A stretch of DNA of 54,380 bases from Alphaproteobacteria bacterium (GTDB lineage: Bacteria > Pseudomonadota > Alphaproteobacteria > Rhizobiales > CAJQND01): NCBI GenBank assembly GCA_024227565.1, contig JAAEUE010000195.1, positions 1 through 54,380 on the forward strand, given 5' to 3'. Each line of letters starts with the position of its first letter. The stretch's first letter is position 1. A model generated the notes under the pieces. That model did not search any database and was not told the origin of the DNA. It saw only the letters and a program-made list of their open reading frames with translations. Below are positions 1-8,414 of the stretch, piece after piece. The position numbers were made by a program, and so were the translations under genes.

Positions 1-116
1 CGTAATCGGTTTCTGAGCGGTGTGCGCTGCAGCGAAATGGCGCTGTGAGCCCATTGCTGGCATCTCCACTGAAGATATGCTCAGAGTTGATACGAAATAG
101 GATGGTAAAATCGGCC

Positions 117-827
117 ATGACACTTCTCAACTACATTGATCTTTATTGTGAGCGCACAGCACCAGGGTTTTGGAATGAACCACTCAACGCCGTAAGCAAT
201 GCTGCCTTCTTGATCGCAGCATGGATCGCTTGGCGTGCGCTTCAAGCGTCCAGCCAGCGCGGGATCATGGACATCGTTCTCATCTGTCTGGCTGCGTGCA
301 TTGGCGTGGGGTCATTCCTGTTTCACACCTACGCCAACGGTCGAACCGAGCTACTGGATGTGATACCCATCTGGACCTTTGTAGTACTTTATGTCGGTAC
401 TGCGATTTTCCGACTCACCGACGGGAATCATCTGAAAACGCTACGCATATTTCTAATTGTATCCATCTGCATTGGGATTAGCCTCTGGGCGACAGGCGGG
501 AACGTAACCACAAACGATGCGGCCGGTCCAGACTACCTCAACGGGTCTTTGCAATATCTCCCGGCCTTAGTAACGCTATGGGCATTTTCCGTCGTGACAC
601 TCATTCGTGGCCACCCTGCCAGAACGCTGGTAATCACTGCTGCTGTCTGTTTCACGGTTTCGTTGGGTTTTAGAACAATCGACCTTATGACCTGTAGCGC
701 CACAGGCGTCGGAACTCATTTCATGTGGCATGTTCTCAACGGCGCAATGGTTCTTGCATTGTTGCTGGCGTTCATACGCCATGTACCACCGGTCGGAAAA
801 TCGGGGCATGGCGCTCAGCACGCATAG
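117..827 (+). CDS. Ceramidase-family integral membrane protein
   Basis: A 236-residue, strongly hydrophobic protein that matches the alkaline ceramidase family (Pfam ceramidase, PF05875) from memory. The family signature YCERTAPGFWNEPLNAVSN is near the N-terminus. The expected metal-site residues are visible: His70 in FLFHTYA, Asp81 in LLDVIPIW, and an HxxxH pair at 201 and 205. Family members are multi-pass membrane Zn hydrolases that cleave amide bonds in ceramide-like lipids; the substrate here is unknown. I start at ATG 117 because the protein then begins a few residues before the signature; ATG 102 and ATG 45 are in-frame alternatives with no better ribosome site. Base composition is more AT-rich than most of the window, which may mean separate ancestry. 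No neighbour is functionally linked. Confidence 0.85.
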   Translation: MTLLNYIDLYCERTAPGFWNEPLNAVSNAAFLIAAWIAWRALQASSQRGIMDIVLICLAACIGVGSFLFHTYANGRTELLDVIPIWTFVVLYVGTAIFRLTDGNHLKTLRIFLIVSICIGISLWATGGNVTTNDAAGPDYLNGSLQYLPALVTLWAFSVVTLIRGHPARTLVITAAVCFTVSLGFRTIDLMTCSATGVGTHFMWHVLNGAMVLALLLAFIRHVPPVGKSGHGAQHA

Positions 828-1425
828 GGCTGCTTTGTCCGCAGTCCAGTCACTCAACCGCAAAAGATGCAGCATATCCGGTGAATGGCTGCTTCCAGGA
901 AGTTGCAACGCAGCATTGCATGGCCTCTCGAAAGGCGGCTATGGGCCGAAAGTGCTGTGGCGCGAGCCGTTGCTCTCCACCATCGCGTAAAGAAAATGGA
1001 ATGCCCGCTCCTGCCCCAAAGCGGCCACCCACTCCCCACAACTCACCCTTGCACTCCCGGGCAAACTCCCCTACCGTCATCTGTGCAAAGTGCAGCGGCA
1101 CCTGCGTGCGGTATGAACACACGCAGGCGCCTCACCAAACCGAACCTACAGAAGAGGTCCAGTATGGCTGGCATTCGTGTAACCGTTCGCGCGCCGGTAC
1201 GCAACGGTTGTTCCGCCCCGCATCCCGCGCGCCTTCGCCCGCATCCCAATCGCTCAACCGCCGCCGGCTGCACCCCCCCCGGTCTCCGGCGGCGTGGGCG
1301 CGGCGGTGCGGCAAGAGGCAAGCGGGCGGGCGGGGAAACACGGAGCCGTTGTGCTTTGTATCCCGTGAGATGAACGCCTCATGTGCTCATAAAGCACACT
1401 TTCACCCCTCCCCCCGGGCCGCACC
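828..1425. other. Gene-free GC-rich stretch
   Basis: About 600 bases between the ceramidase-like gene and a structured repeat hold no gene I can support. Several overlapping frames stay open on both strands, but their translations are rich in Arg, Pro, Ser and Cys, typical of GC-rich non-coding DNA, and none has a convincing ribosome site or familiar motif. It includes C-rich runs near 1270-1280 and 1408-1414. It could be the remains of a degraded gene. Confidence 0.5.
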
Positions 1426-1532
1426 CTAGGGCAACTTCCGCTCACATTGAGCGGAAGATGCCCAAGATTTTCGTTACGGGCGAGCAACTTATCTCCGCTC
1501 AGACGTGACCGTCTGACCGGAGGTTGCTCTAG
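1426..1532. repeat. CTAG-bounded two-hairpin repeat, copy A
   Basis: 107 bp element, with a second copy at 53105-53214. It begins CTAG and ends CTCTAG. Hairpin 1 pairs GGGCAACTTCCGCTCA with TGAGCGGAAGATGCCC (one mismatch, loop CAT). Hairpin 2 pairs GAGCAAC and CTCCG...CAGACG with CGTCTGA...CGGAG and GTTGCTC, with a TTAT bulge and one internal mismatch. The TAG stop of the minus-strand cupin gene lies within the terminal CTAG. Likely a mobile or duplicated intergenic element that may also act as a transcript-end structure. Confidence 0.8.
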
Positions 1533-1963
1533 CGGTTGTCCAGATCGCAGATGAGCACCTTTGCCGGTTTCTGGCTTCTGTTGAAGAACCAGTGGTCGGT
1601 GTCCACATCCTCAACCAGCGCAATGTTCTCACCAGCTGGGTACTCCCGCTCGCCTCCGGGCCGGCCTTCGGTCCACGAGCCGTCCAACGTGTAGACCAGG
1701 CCAGGGCGCGTGGTGTGCTTGTGCCGGGCGATCTGGCCGCCAGGCTCTACCGTGGCAATCCGCAACTGCAGGACATAGCCTTCAAGGCCGGTTTGCTTGG
1801 ACATGGAACTTTTCGGGACAACACCCAGCTTGGCGACCTTGATGCCCTTGGATTTGGTCGGGATCGCCTCTTGCGCGGTTCCAACCGGAATGCCCACGTT
1901 TGCTACGAGAAATCCCGCTCCGAACATAACAACACCGAGAAGCGCACTGTTCGCCGTCTTCAT
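1529..1963 (-). CDS. Secreted cupin-domain protein
   Basis: A 144-residue protein with an N-terminal hydrophobic segment (residues about 7-30, ending near GTAQEA) that reads as a signal peptide or membrane anchor, followed by one small cupin barrel. Motif 1 is seen as PGGQIARHKHTTRPGLVYTL: the HxH pair is present, but the glutamate usual in motif 1 is not at its normal place. Motif 2 includes YPAGE and DHWFFN. The start ATG is preceded by AGGAGG at good spacing. The function is probably binding or modifying a small molecule in the periplasm; the ligand is unknown. The stop codon lies inside the end of the two-hairpin repeat. It is divergent from the aldolase gene at 2277. Confidence 0.85.
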   Translation of the reverse strand: MKTANSALLGVVMFGAGFLVANVGIPVGTAQEAIPTKSKGIKVAKLGVVPKSSMSKQTGLEGYVLQLRIATVEPGGQIARHKHTTRPGLVYTLDGSWTEGRPGGEREYPAGENIALVEDVDTDHWFFNRSQKPAKVLICDLDNR

Positions 1964-2276
1964 AACGATTTCCTCCTCATGGGTTGAGCGGAGGCCGGCC
2001 GTGCCCGGATGATTGCCCTTGCCAAACTACGCGATAGCAATCAGTGCGGCAGAACCAGCTACCGTCTTTGTCTGCTGCGTGATGCGCAGAAACACTTTCG
2101 CAGAATTGATTTGGGGACATGGTAAACCCCCGAACGCCCCCGGCGTCTTATGGCAATGGAACGAAGTATAGCACAGAATGGTCCGCGAACGGAGAAGTCT
2201 TGCGAGGTAGCGGCAGCTTGCACGATGACCGGCGATCCGGCACACTGCGCCCGGTAAGGGGCAAGGAGGCCTGGCA
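1964..2276. other. Divergent intergenic region, no gene seen
   Basis: 313 bases separate the start codons of the cupin gene (minus) and the aldolase gene (plus), so promoters for both must lie here. I found no well-spaced -35/-10 pair, no clear operator and no RNA gene. Only the two ribosome sites at its ends are clear: AGGAGG before each start. Confidence 0.5.
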
Positions 2277-3083
2277 ATGAGCATGACCGCACAGGTTCGA
2301 GACACCGAACACCCCGCCATCAGCGAGGCCGAATGGGAGCTGCGGGTTCAACTTGCCGCCGCCTACCGGCTGGTGGACCATTTCGGCTGGTGCGCCCTGA
2401 TCTATGCCCACCTCACCGCGCGCGTGCCGGGCCCGGACGATCACTTTCTGATCAACCCCTATGGCCTGAACTATGACGAAATCACCGCCTCCAACCTGGT
2501 GAAGATTGATGTGAACGGCGAAAAAGTCGGGCCATCAGACCACCCGGTGAACGAGGCCGGCTTCATCATCCATTCGGCCATCCACATGAACCACACCGAA
2601 GACAACCAGGTGGTCATGCACACCCACAGCCGCGCCGGGATGGCCGTGGCCGCCCTCACCGAAGGCCTGTTGCCGATTTCCATGGACGCAACCTTGTTCT
2701 GGGGCGACATTGCCTACCATGACTATGAGGGCCCAAGCCTTTATCCCGACGAGCGCGAGCGCCTGGTGAAGTCTCTGGACGGCAAACACGCGATGATCTT
2801 GCGCAACCATGGCCTTTTGACCACCGGGCGCACCGTGGCGGAATGTTTCGTCCGCCTCTACCGCCTGGAAGCGGCCTGCCAGGTGCAGATCGACGCCGCC
2901 GGCGCCGGCACGCTTAATCTGATCGGCAACAATCTTGCCGCCAAGTCCGGCGCCGATGTTAAGCGCTTCACCGAAGGGGGCGGGCGCACAGACCAGGCCG
3001 AGGCGGCGCCCGGCTTCGGCGAGCTGGAATTTGCCGCCCTGATGCGCAAAATGGACAAGATTGACCGATCTTATCAAACCTAG
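2277..3083 (+). CDS. Class II aldolase/adducin family protein
   Basis: A 268-residue soluble protein of the class II aldolase/adducin N-terminal domain family (fuculose-phosphate aldolase relatives). The metal-binding pattern is clear: HTH at residues 115-117 (MHTHSRAG) and a further His at 178 in LRNHGLLTTG. The family uses Zn to cleave or epimerise phosphorylated sugars, but many members of this length in proteobacteria have no known substrate, so I leave the reaction open. AGGAGG lies 7 bases before the ATG, which settles the start. It stands alone: the next gene encodes an unrelated exported protein. Confidence 0.9.
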   Translation: MSMTAQVRDTEHPAISEAEWELRVQLAAAYRLVDHFGWCALIYAHLTARVPGPDDHFLINPYGLNYDEITASNLVKIDVNGEKVGPSDHPVNEAGFIIHSAIHMNHTEDNQVVMHTHSRAGMAVAALTEGLLPISMDATLFWGDIAYHDYEGPSLYPDERERLVKSLDGKHAMILRNHGLLTTGRTVAECFVRLYRLEAACQVQIDAAGAGTLNLIGNNLAAKSGADVKRFTEGGGRTDQAEAAPGFGELEFAALMRKMDKIDRSYQT

Positions 3084-3126
3084 GGCAACGACCCAAAAAC
3101 AAAGAGCCCTGGGAGGGGTCAACAAA

Positions 3127-3657
3127 ATGAAACTGTTCTGGAAAGCGGCCTTTGCCGCGCTGTTGCTGGTTGGCGCCATTTCGTTTGGCACCACATCATC
3201 CCATGCGGGCGCGCCCAGCCATAGCGCAACTGTTGTGCTGACCCCCAAAGCCTACCAAGCGCACAATTGCCGCTGCCGCAAACGCCACCACCGGCGCCAT
3301 CGCGCAAAACGCAAGCACGGCTATCACCGCCGTCACAAGCGCCGCAGCGCACACCGCCGCCGCCACAAGCGCCACGGCGCACACCGCCGCCACGCCCGCC
3401 CGGCGCACCACTACAGCCGCCGCGCCCATGGCCAGCGTCACCGGAGCCGGCAGTCTGGTTACACCTATCACCACGCCGGTTATTGGTATTCCGCAGTGTG
3501 GTGGGTGCCCGTGCTCGTGGACAATTCTTTCAGCCGCACCTTGAGCCATGCCAAATGGTGCCGCCAGCAATATGGCATCTATTACGACCGCCGCTCCAAC
3601 ACCTACCAGGCTTCCGACGGCCGCACCTACCGTTGCATCCGGCCCCGCAGTTGGTAG
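3127..3657 (+). CDS. Exported BA14K-like protein with His/Arg-rich middle
   Basis: A 176-residue protein in three parts. Residues 1-28 form a signal peptide ending around SSHAGA. Residues 47-110 are extremely basic (15 His, 23 Arg and 5 Lys of 64). Residues 141-176 resemble the BA14K domain (PF07886): WCRQQYGIYYDRRSNTYQAS then DGRTYRC. BA14K proteins are known from Brucella as immunoreactive, lectin-like envelope proteins; the role here is not known. GGGAGGGG upstream supports ATG 3127. Cysteines at 48, 50, 145 and 170 could form disulfides. The His-rich stretch could bind metal or acidic polymers, which is inference. Confidence 0.8.
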   Translation: MKLFWKAAFAALLLVGAISFGTTSSHAGAPSHSATVVLTPKAYQAHNCRCRKRHHRRHRAKRKHGYHRRHKRRSAHRRRHKRHGAHRRHARPAHHYSRRAHGQRHRSRQSGYTYHHAGYWYSAVWWVPVLVDNSFSRTLSHAKWCRQQYGIYYDRRSNTYQASDGRTYRCIRPRSW

Positions 3658-3963
3658 CCCCGCTCGGTCACGGCGTGCGATCGCGCTGAGCGTGTTTTTC
3701 CACGTTTCGGGCCCGGGCCCTCACCGAGGCTGAGGCATCACCCTTAGCCGCCTGAAGTGCGGCCTCCGCCTGGGCCGCATAACCGGAGTGTTGCGCAGCC
3801 AGGTCTGACAAGGCGCTCATGGACCAGGCGTGACGGAAGGGGCAGTCTCAAAAAAAGATGTGTATCGATGCGAAGTATAACTCGCACTTTAGGTGGCGCG
3901 GCCCCAAATGGGTCTTGATCGGCGCCTATCGTAATGAGCCTGTCCCAAAACAAGGAGAGAGCC
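3658..3963. other. Intergenic region, possible remnant ORF
   Basis: 306 bases with no gene I can support. On the minus strand, 3820-3668 reads as an uninterrupted 50-codon, Ala-rich, amphipathic frame beginning MSALSDLAAQHSGYAAQAEA, but it has no ribosome site and I do not recognise it; it may be the remnant of a larger gene. The 3' end carries AAGGAGAG, the ribosome site for the methyltransferase at 3964. Confidence 0.4.
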
Positions 3964-4566
3964 GTGCACACCCAGTTTGCCAAAAAAGTCGTGGAGCGCT
4001 TTGACGAAGAGATCCGGTTCTTCAAAACCTGGGTCGATCAACCCAAAGCCATGGGCGCGGTTCTGCCCACCAGCATGGCAACGGCCAAACGCATGGCAAG
4101 CCTGATCACACCGGAAAGCGGCAACCCGGTGCTCGAACTGGGCCCCGGCACTGCCGGCATCACCAAGGCGATCCTGGCCCGCGGCGTTAAGCCGGAGAAC
4201 CTCATTTGCGTGGAAGACACCGCATCCTTCGTGCCCCAGCTGAAAACTGACTTTCCCGGCGTGAACGTTCTCCACGGAGACGCCTTCGCCTTGGATGATG
4301 TGTTGCCGGACCTGCAAGGGCGAAAGCTGGATGCGGTGATCTCGGCCATTCCGTTGCTCAACTTCCCGCTGGAGATGCGGCTTGAGCTGCTGGACGACTT
4401 GTTTGAACGGCTTAACCCCGGGCACCCGGTGGTCCAGATCTCCTATGGCCCCCAATCGCCGATCCCGCCGAACTGGAACACCTATTCGGTGGAACCGTTA
4501 GACTGGATGGTGCGCAACTTTCCGCCGGCCCGGCTGTGGGTGCACCGGCGGATCATGGGGACCTAA
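3964..4566 (+). CDS. SAM-dependent methyltransferase, PmtA-like
   Basis: A 200-residue class I methyltransferase resembling the Rhodobacter/Sinorhizobium phosphatidylethanolamine N-methyltransferase PmtA family: FFKTWVDQPKAMGAVLPTS near residues 19-37, the SAM-binding motif I VLELGPGTAG at 56-65, and the late motif ISYGPQSPIP. PmtA enzymes convert phosphatidylethanolamine to its methylated forms and phosphatidylcholine at the cytoplasmic membrane face. I start at GTG 3964 because AAGGAGAG sits just upstream; the in-frame ATG at 3934 has no ribosome site. The family also includes rRNA-adenine-dimethylase-like proteins of unproven activity, so the lipid substrate is an inference. Confidence 0.82.
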   Translation: MHTQFAKKVVERFDEEIRFFKTWVDQPKAMGAVLPTSMATAKRMASLITPESGNPVLELGPGTAGITKAILARGVKPENLICVEDTASFVPQLKTDFPGVNVLHGDAFALDDVLPDLQGRKLDAVISAIPLLNFPLEMRLELLDDLFERLNPGHPVVQISYGPQSPIPPNWNTYSVEPLDWMVRNFPPARLWVHRRIMGT

Positions 4567-4653
4567 GTTCCCGCCGGTGAGCGCAGGCGCTTGCTCCACC
4601 CGGTGGCCACAACTAGACTGATGGCCCCGAATAATTTCCGTGAAGAAACGCCC

Positions 4654-5622
4654 ATGAGCAGACACACTCCCCCAAGCGCCGGATGGCGTGAATTTCCACG
4701 CTACCCCGATCCGGCCATCGAAGCGCTTGATCCGCGCTTTGCGCCCTACATGATTTTCAGCGCCGCCGTGGAGCGGCTTTATACCGGATGCAGGTGGTCG
4801 GAAGGCCCGGTCTATTTTGGCGACGGGCGTTATCTGCTCTGGAGCGATATTCCCAACAACCGCATCTTGAAGTGGGAGGAGGAAACCGGCCGGGTGTCGG
4901 CCTACCGCAAGCCGTCCAACTTCGGCAACGGCCAGACCCGCGACCGGCAAGGGCGGTTGATCACCTGCGAGCATGGCCGCCGGGTGACCCGCACCGAATA
5001 TGACGGCTCCCTCACGGTGATCATGGACAGCTGGCAGGGCAAGCCGCTGAACTCGCCAAACGATGTGGTGGTGAAATCTGACGGCAGCATCTGGTTCACC
5101 GACCCGCCGTTTGGCATTCTGGGCAATTATGAGGGCATCAAGGCGGACGCCGAGGTCCCCATGGCGACCTACCGGGTGGACAGCGAAACCCTGGAGGCGA
5201 GCGTTGTGGCCGATGATGTTCTGGGGCCCAACGGGCTGGCCTTCTCGCCGGATGAGAGCATTCTCTACATCGTTGAATCCCGCGGCGTGCCCACCCGCAA
5301 AATCCTGGCCTTTGACGTTGGTGCGGACGGCAAGACGCTGAGCAACAAGCGGGTGTTCATTGATGCCGGACCCGGCGGAACGCCCGATGGCTTCCGGGTG
5401 GATGTGGACGGAAACCTGTGGTGTGGCTGGGGCATGGGTTCAGAGGAACTTGACGGGGTGCTGGTTTTCGCCCCTGACGGCGACAAGATCGGCCGCATCA
5501 AGCTGCCGGAACGCTGCGCAAATGTGTGCTTTGGCGGCCCCAAGCGCAACCGCCTGTTCATGGCGGCAAGCCAGTCGCTCTATGCGGTTTATGTGAACAC
5601 CCAAGGGGTTGCCGGCGGGTAG
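4654..5622 (+). CDS. SMP-30/gluconolactonase-family protein
   Basis: A 322-residue six-bladed beta-propeller of the SMP-30/gluconolactonase/LRE family. Characteristic pieces are CRWSEGPVYFGDGRYLLWSD near residues 46-65 (Glu50 a likely metal ligand), NSPNDVVVKSDGSIWFTDPP, NGLAFSPDE and DGFRVDVDGNLWCGWG. Family enzymes hydrolyse sugar lactones with a divalent metal; the particular lactone is unknown. There is no signal peptide, so it is probably cytoplasmic. The open frame extends upstream to TTG 4591 and ATG 4621, but the start is not fixed by a strong ribosome site; 4654 is the best match to family length. A palindromic repeat follows the stop. Confidence 0.88.
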   Translation: MSRHTPPSAGWREFPRYPDPAIEALDPRFAPYMIFSAAVERLYTGCRWSEGPVYFGDGRYLLWSDIPNNRILKWEEETGRVSAYRKPSNFGNGQTRDRQGRLITCEHGRRVTRTEYDGSLTVIMDSWQGKPLNSPNDVVVKSDGSIWFTDPPFGILGNYEGIKADAEVPMATYRVDSETLEASVVADDVLGPNGLAFSPDESILYIVESRGVPTRKILAFDVGADGKTLSNKRVFIDAGPGGTPDGFRVDVDGNLWCGWGMGSEELDGVLVFAPDGDKIGRIKLPERCANVCFGGPKRNRLFMAASQSLYAVYVNTQGVAGG

Positions 5623-5644
5623 GCAGAGCTGAACGGACTCGCAC

Positions 5645-5731
5645 CTCCCCGCTCCCCTGCAAAAGCAGGGGTCCACTGCTTAGCGCGTGCGGCGTGGATA
5701 GATGGGTCCCTGCTTTCGCAGGGACGAGGGG
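5645..5731. repeat. Bipartite palindromic intergenic repeat
   Basis: Two inverted arms, CCCCTGCAAAAGCAGGGG near 5654 and GGTCCCTGCTTTCGCAGGGA near 5705, are separated by about 30 bases. Each arm is itself palindromic and the arms also pair with each other. The same pattern recurs at 16.1-16.3, 30.8, 31.0 and 39.1 kb. It sits between convergent genes, where it could fold in either transcript. Confidence 0.75.
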
Positions 5732-5752
5732 CGTAATTGTAGAGCCTCGCGC

Positions 5753-6523
5753 CTAGCCATACCACTTGCCGGATTTGACATCCGATGCATCGCCTACCAG
5801 TTTTGCGAACTCTGCCGGGTCCTGGGTGCCGCCTTCGCCGCGGCCGCGGAAGTGATAGGGATACACGAACTTCGGCTTGAACTCCGCAACCGCAGAGGCT
5901 GCCGCCTTGGCGTCCATGGTGAAAGGAAGGTTCATGCACACAAAGGCCAGGTCCACATCCTTCAGGGCGCGCATTTCCGGAATGTCTTCTGTGTCGCCGG
6001 AGACATAGACGCGGAAACCATCGAAGTTCAGCACATAGCCATTGTCGCGTCCCTTGGGATGAAACTTCAAGCGCGCGTCGGTGATGTTGTAGGCGGGGAT
6101 CGCATCGACCCCGAGCTTGCCGAAGGTGGTTGATGCACCGTTGGCGATCTCTGTTGACTTGGCTTTCAGGTCATCGGGCAACATGCCTTGAACAGCCGGG
6201 TTGGTGATGATCTTCGTCTTTCCGCCTACCAGCGCATTTAGCGTGTCAGGCTTGTAGTGGTCGCCATGCTGGTGGGTGACCAGAACCAGATCGGCCTTGG
6301 GAAATTTGGAATAGGCGGACGCATCGCCCACCGGATCACAGTAGATCGTGCCCACGGGCGTTTCCATGACGAAGGACGCATGGGACACGGGGTGAACCTT
6401 GATGGTGCCGTTGGAAAACTCGTTGGCAGCATGGCCACCGGCGCGCGCCGCATAGGGCAACACGGTTATGCTGGCGGCAGTGGCTGCTGCCGTTGACAGG
6501 AAATGGCGCCTGGTCTGTTTCAT
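5753..6523 (-). CDS. Tat-exported metallo-beta-lactamase-fold hydrolase
   Basis: A 256-residue protein with a twin-arginine signal (TRRHFLS at residues 4-10, hydrophobic stretch to about 28) and an MBL fold of the UlaG/YtnP-like type. The metal motif HQHGDH is at 84-89, with a later Asp in VYVSGDTED and a His in YPYHFRG near 220. These enzymes are periplasmic here and hydrolyse ester, lactone or phosphodiester bonds; the substrate is not evident. A GGAGG site precedes the ATG. The Tat signal suggests folding with metal before export. Confidence 0.88.
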   Translation of the reverse strand: MKQTRRHFLSTAAATAASITVLPYAARAGGHAANEFSNGTIKVHPVSHASFVMETPVGTIYCDPVGDASAYSKFPKADLVLVTHQHGDHYKPDTLNALVGGKTKIITNPAVQGMLPDDLKAKSTEIANGASTTFGKLGVDAIPAYNITDARLKFHPKGRDNGYVLNFDGFRVYVSGDTEDIPEMRALKDVDLAFVCMNLPFTMDAKAAASAVAEFKPKFVYPYHFRGRGEGGTQDPAEFAKLVGDASDVKSGKWYG

Positions 6524-6734
6524 CTGACTATCCTCCGATTGGCCTGGCTACGATGCCAAACTGTGGCACGAGATTAAGGCGGCGGCACATCGCAGAGAAT
6601 ACGGTTGCGCTCAAATTGCCGTGATGTCCCATCCCCTCTGCGGGGTGGGGTGGCGCCCCGCGGGAATGCCGGTCGGGCAGCTAAAAAATTATCCAGCGCA
6701 TCTGGCGTCGCTACTTCGCATGTTAAAGAGACAC

Positions 6735-7166
6735 TCAGAATTTCACGCAAGCCGCGCTCACCGATTTCAGCACAGAACGTTGGCGAAACCTGGTTTTGTA
6801 GACTGAGATGATCTCCTCGAAGGCCTTGTTTCTCGTCGGTTTTTGAGGATGCAGCACAATCAGCACCTTACTTTGCTCACGCCCCAACCCGCCGTCCGAC
6901 GTACGCCAGAAGCCGTTTGCGTCAATCACCGTGAAGCCGGCCGGAAAGCGCGGGGTAATCTCGGCTTCCACAAAGCCAATCCAGTCGGTATCCGAAACCA
7001 TTCCGCCACCTGAAATGCTGCGACCGAAAAACAAGCTGGTGGAAAGCCAGGCATCCTCGCCAGCGCGGCACACCAGTTCTGTCGACGGCGGCAGATCGGC
7101 CGCTTGGCTTGCCGGAGCCGGCCACAGCACAATCAGAGCGAGGATGAGACTTCTCACGATGGACAT
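6735..7166 (-). CDS. DUF3574 exported protein
   Basis: A 143-residue protein with an N-terminal signal peptide (about 22 residues, ending SQAAD) and a DUF3574 domain, recognised from the pattern LFFGRSISGGGMVSDTDWIG, then EITPRFPAGFTVIDANGFW, SKVLIVLHP and ISVYKTRFRQRSVL. The domain has no known activity. The longest frame begins at TTG 7187, but AAGGAG lies inside that extension, 12 bases before ATG 7166, so I take the latter. It closely follows the SRAP gene on the other side (17 bases from its stop), and the two may share transcription on the minus strand. Confidence 0.8.
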   Translation of the reverse strand: MSIVRSLILALIVLWPAPASQAADLPPSTELVCRAGEDAWLSTSLFFGRSISGGGMVSDTDWIGFVEAEITPRFPAGFTVIDANGFWRTSDGGLGREQSKVLIVLHPQKPTRNKAFEEIISVYKTRFRQRSVLKSVSAACVKF

Positions 7167-7183
7167 TTCTCTCACAATCTCCT

Positions 7184-7876
7184 TCAAAACAGGTCGAGCT
7201 GATTGTCCGGCACTTCCGGCTTGCGCGGCTTAGGCGGCTTAGGCGTTTCAGCCCGGCGTTTCATTTCCGTCTGCACCGGAGCGAAAAAATCGTTGGGCGC
7301 AGCTTTCAACAGCTCCACCGGTTTGACCTGATCGTTCAACCATGTGGCAAAATCTTCCCGCGCGATCACCACCGGCATGCGGTGATGGATGGGCGCCAGT
7401 GCCGCGTTGGCTGCCGTGGTGAGGATGGCTGCGCTCTCCAGCTCTGAGCCATTCGGCCCCATCCAATGCTCCCAGATGCCAGCAAAGGCCACCAGCCCCC
7501 CATCGGTGCGGGGCACGTAATAGGGCACCTTGCGGCCAGGCACGTCGCCTTGCCATTCATAAAAGCCAGACGCGGGCACCAAACAGCGGCGGCGGCGGAA
7601 GGCGTTTCTGAATGAAGGCTTTTCGGCCACCGTTTCCGCCCTGGCGTTGATCAACGGTTTCCCGGCCTTCACCTCCTTGGCCCACGAGGGCACAAACCCC
7701 CAGCGCACCAGTGCAAAGCTGCGCCGGCCTGAGCGGTCGTTTTCGTCATGGCGGACAATCGCGACCGGTTGGCCAGGGGCCACATAATCGCGCGGCGGAA
7801 ACTCAACCGTGTCGCCATAGTCGAAATAGGCTGCAACTTCGTCTGAGCTATGCGAGAGATTGAAGAGGCCGCACAT
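7184..7876 (-). CDS. SRAP-domain DNA-protein crosslink shield (YedK/HMCES type)
   Basis: A 230-residue SOS response-associated peptidase (SRAP) protein. The diagnostic residues are present: Cys2 (exposed after Met removal) in MCGLF, Asn78 and Arg80 in INARAET, Glu107 in SGFYEW and His164/165 in IHHRMPV. Known YedK/HMCES proteins link Cys2 covalently to abasic sites in single-stranded DNA and so protect replication forks. The C-terminal 25 residues are Lys/Pro-rich (PKPPKPRKPE), a likely flexible tail. The frame stays open upstream to 8290, but that extension is the antisense of the Nudix gene; ATG 7876 is fixed by the required Cys2. It is divergent from the Nudix gene across 51 bases. Confidence 0.92.
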   Translation of the reverse strand: MCGLFNLSHSSDEVAAYFDYGDTVEFPPRDYVAPGQPVAIVRHDENDRSGRRSFALVRWGFVPSWAKEVKAGKPLINARAETVAEKPSFRNAFRRRRCLVPASGFYEWQGDVPGRKVPYYVPRTDGGLVAFAGIWEHWMGPNGSELESAAILTTAANAALAPIHHRMPVVIAREDFATWLNDQVKPVELLKAAPNDFFAPVQTEMKRRAETPKPPKPRKPEVPDNQLDLF

Positions 7877-7927
7877 GCGCGCAAGATTCCAAGGTTCATT
7901 CTGCCAGGTGAGTTTACGCCCGATCCC

Positions 7928-8377
7928 ATGAGCACTCAAACCAATCCCCCCTCTTCTCCCGTACTTGGGGTCAGCATTGCGTGCTGGCGCGGCGATGAGG
8001 TGTTGCTGGCCAAGCGCGGCAAGGCGCCGTCCAAGGGGCTCTGGTCGCTGCCGGGCGGCCATGTGGAGCTGGGCGAGCGCCTGGCCGATGCTGCCTTGCG
8101 TGAGCTTGGTGAGGAAACCGCCGTTGCAGCCGAGATCGAGGGCCTGGCCACCACGCTCGACATTATCCGCCATGATGAGACGGGCGCCGTCTCCACCCAT
8201 TATGTCATCGCGGTGTTCAAGGCGCTCTGGCTGGAGGGCGAGGCATGTGCGGGCGATGATGCAGCGGCCGTGCAATGGCGCCGGGCTCATGATCTGGCCG
8301 ATCTGGAGATGACGCCCGGCACCGCAGATTTGCTGGCCGCCATGACTGCGGGCGCCCCCGTGATGACGCAGGGTTGA
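7928..8377 (+). CDS. Nudix hydrolase
   Basis: A 149-residue protein with a complete Nudix box at residues 44-65: Gly44, Glu50, then REL and GEET, fitting GX5EX7REUXEEXGU. Nudix enzymes hydrolyse nucleoside diphosphates linked to another moiety, using Mg at the glutamates. LAKRGKAPSKGLWSLPGGH is typical of ADP-ribose or NADH pyrophosphatase-like members, but the substrate cannot be set from sequence. I start at ATG 7928, since the upstream part of the open frame overlaps the SRAP gene. The divergent SRAP/Nudix pair could share control, although I see no LexA-type GTTC repeat between them. Confidence 0.92.
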   Translation: MSTQTNPPSSPVLGVSIACWRGDEVLLAKRGKAPSKGLWSLPGGHVELGERLADAALRELGEETAVAAEIEGLATTLDIIRHDETGAVSTHYVIAVFKALWLEGEACAGDDAAAVQWRRAHDLADLEMTPGTADLLAAMTAGAPVMTQG

Positions 8378-8414
8378 TTGGAAACTTGCTCAAAAGCGCG
8401 GCAGATTTGCGCCT

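Noticed and set aside
725..1429. A 234-codon frame and overlapping frames in the gap after the ceramidase-like gene
   Set aside because: Composition is Arg/Ser/Pro/Cys-rich with no ribosome site or motif, and frames are open on both strands at once, as expected for GC-rich DNA.
3668..3820. A 50-codon minus-strand frame, Ala-rich and amphipathic
   Set aside because: No ribosome site and no recognised family; kept only as a note in the intergenic entry.
6524..6734. Terminator or small gene in the gap after the Tat-exported hydrolase
   Set aside because: There is a GC-rich palindrome near 6630-6665 but no U-run, and the two short frames there have no ribosome site.
7877..7927. LexA box between the SRAP and Nudix genes
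   Set aside because: Only one GTTC half is seen; no GTTC-N7-GTTC pair.
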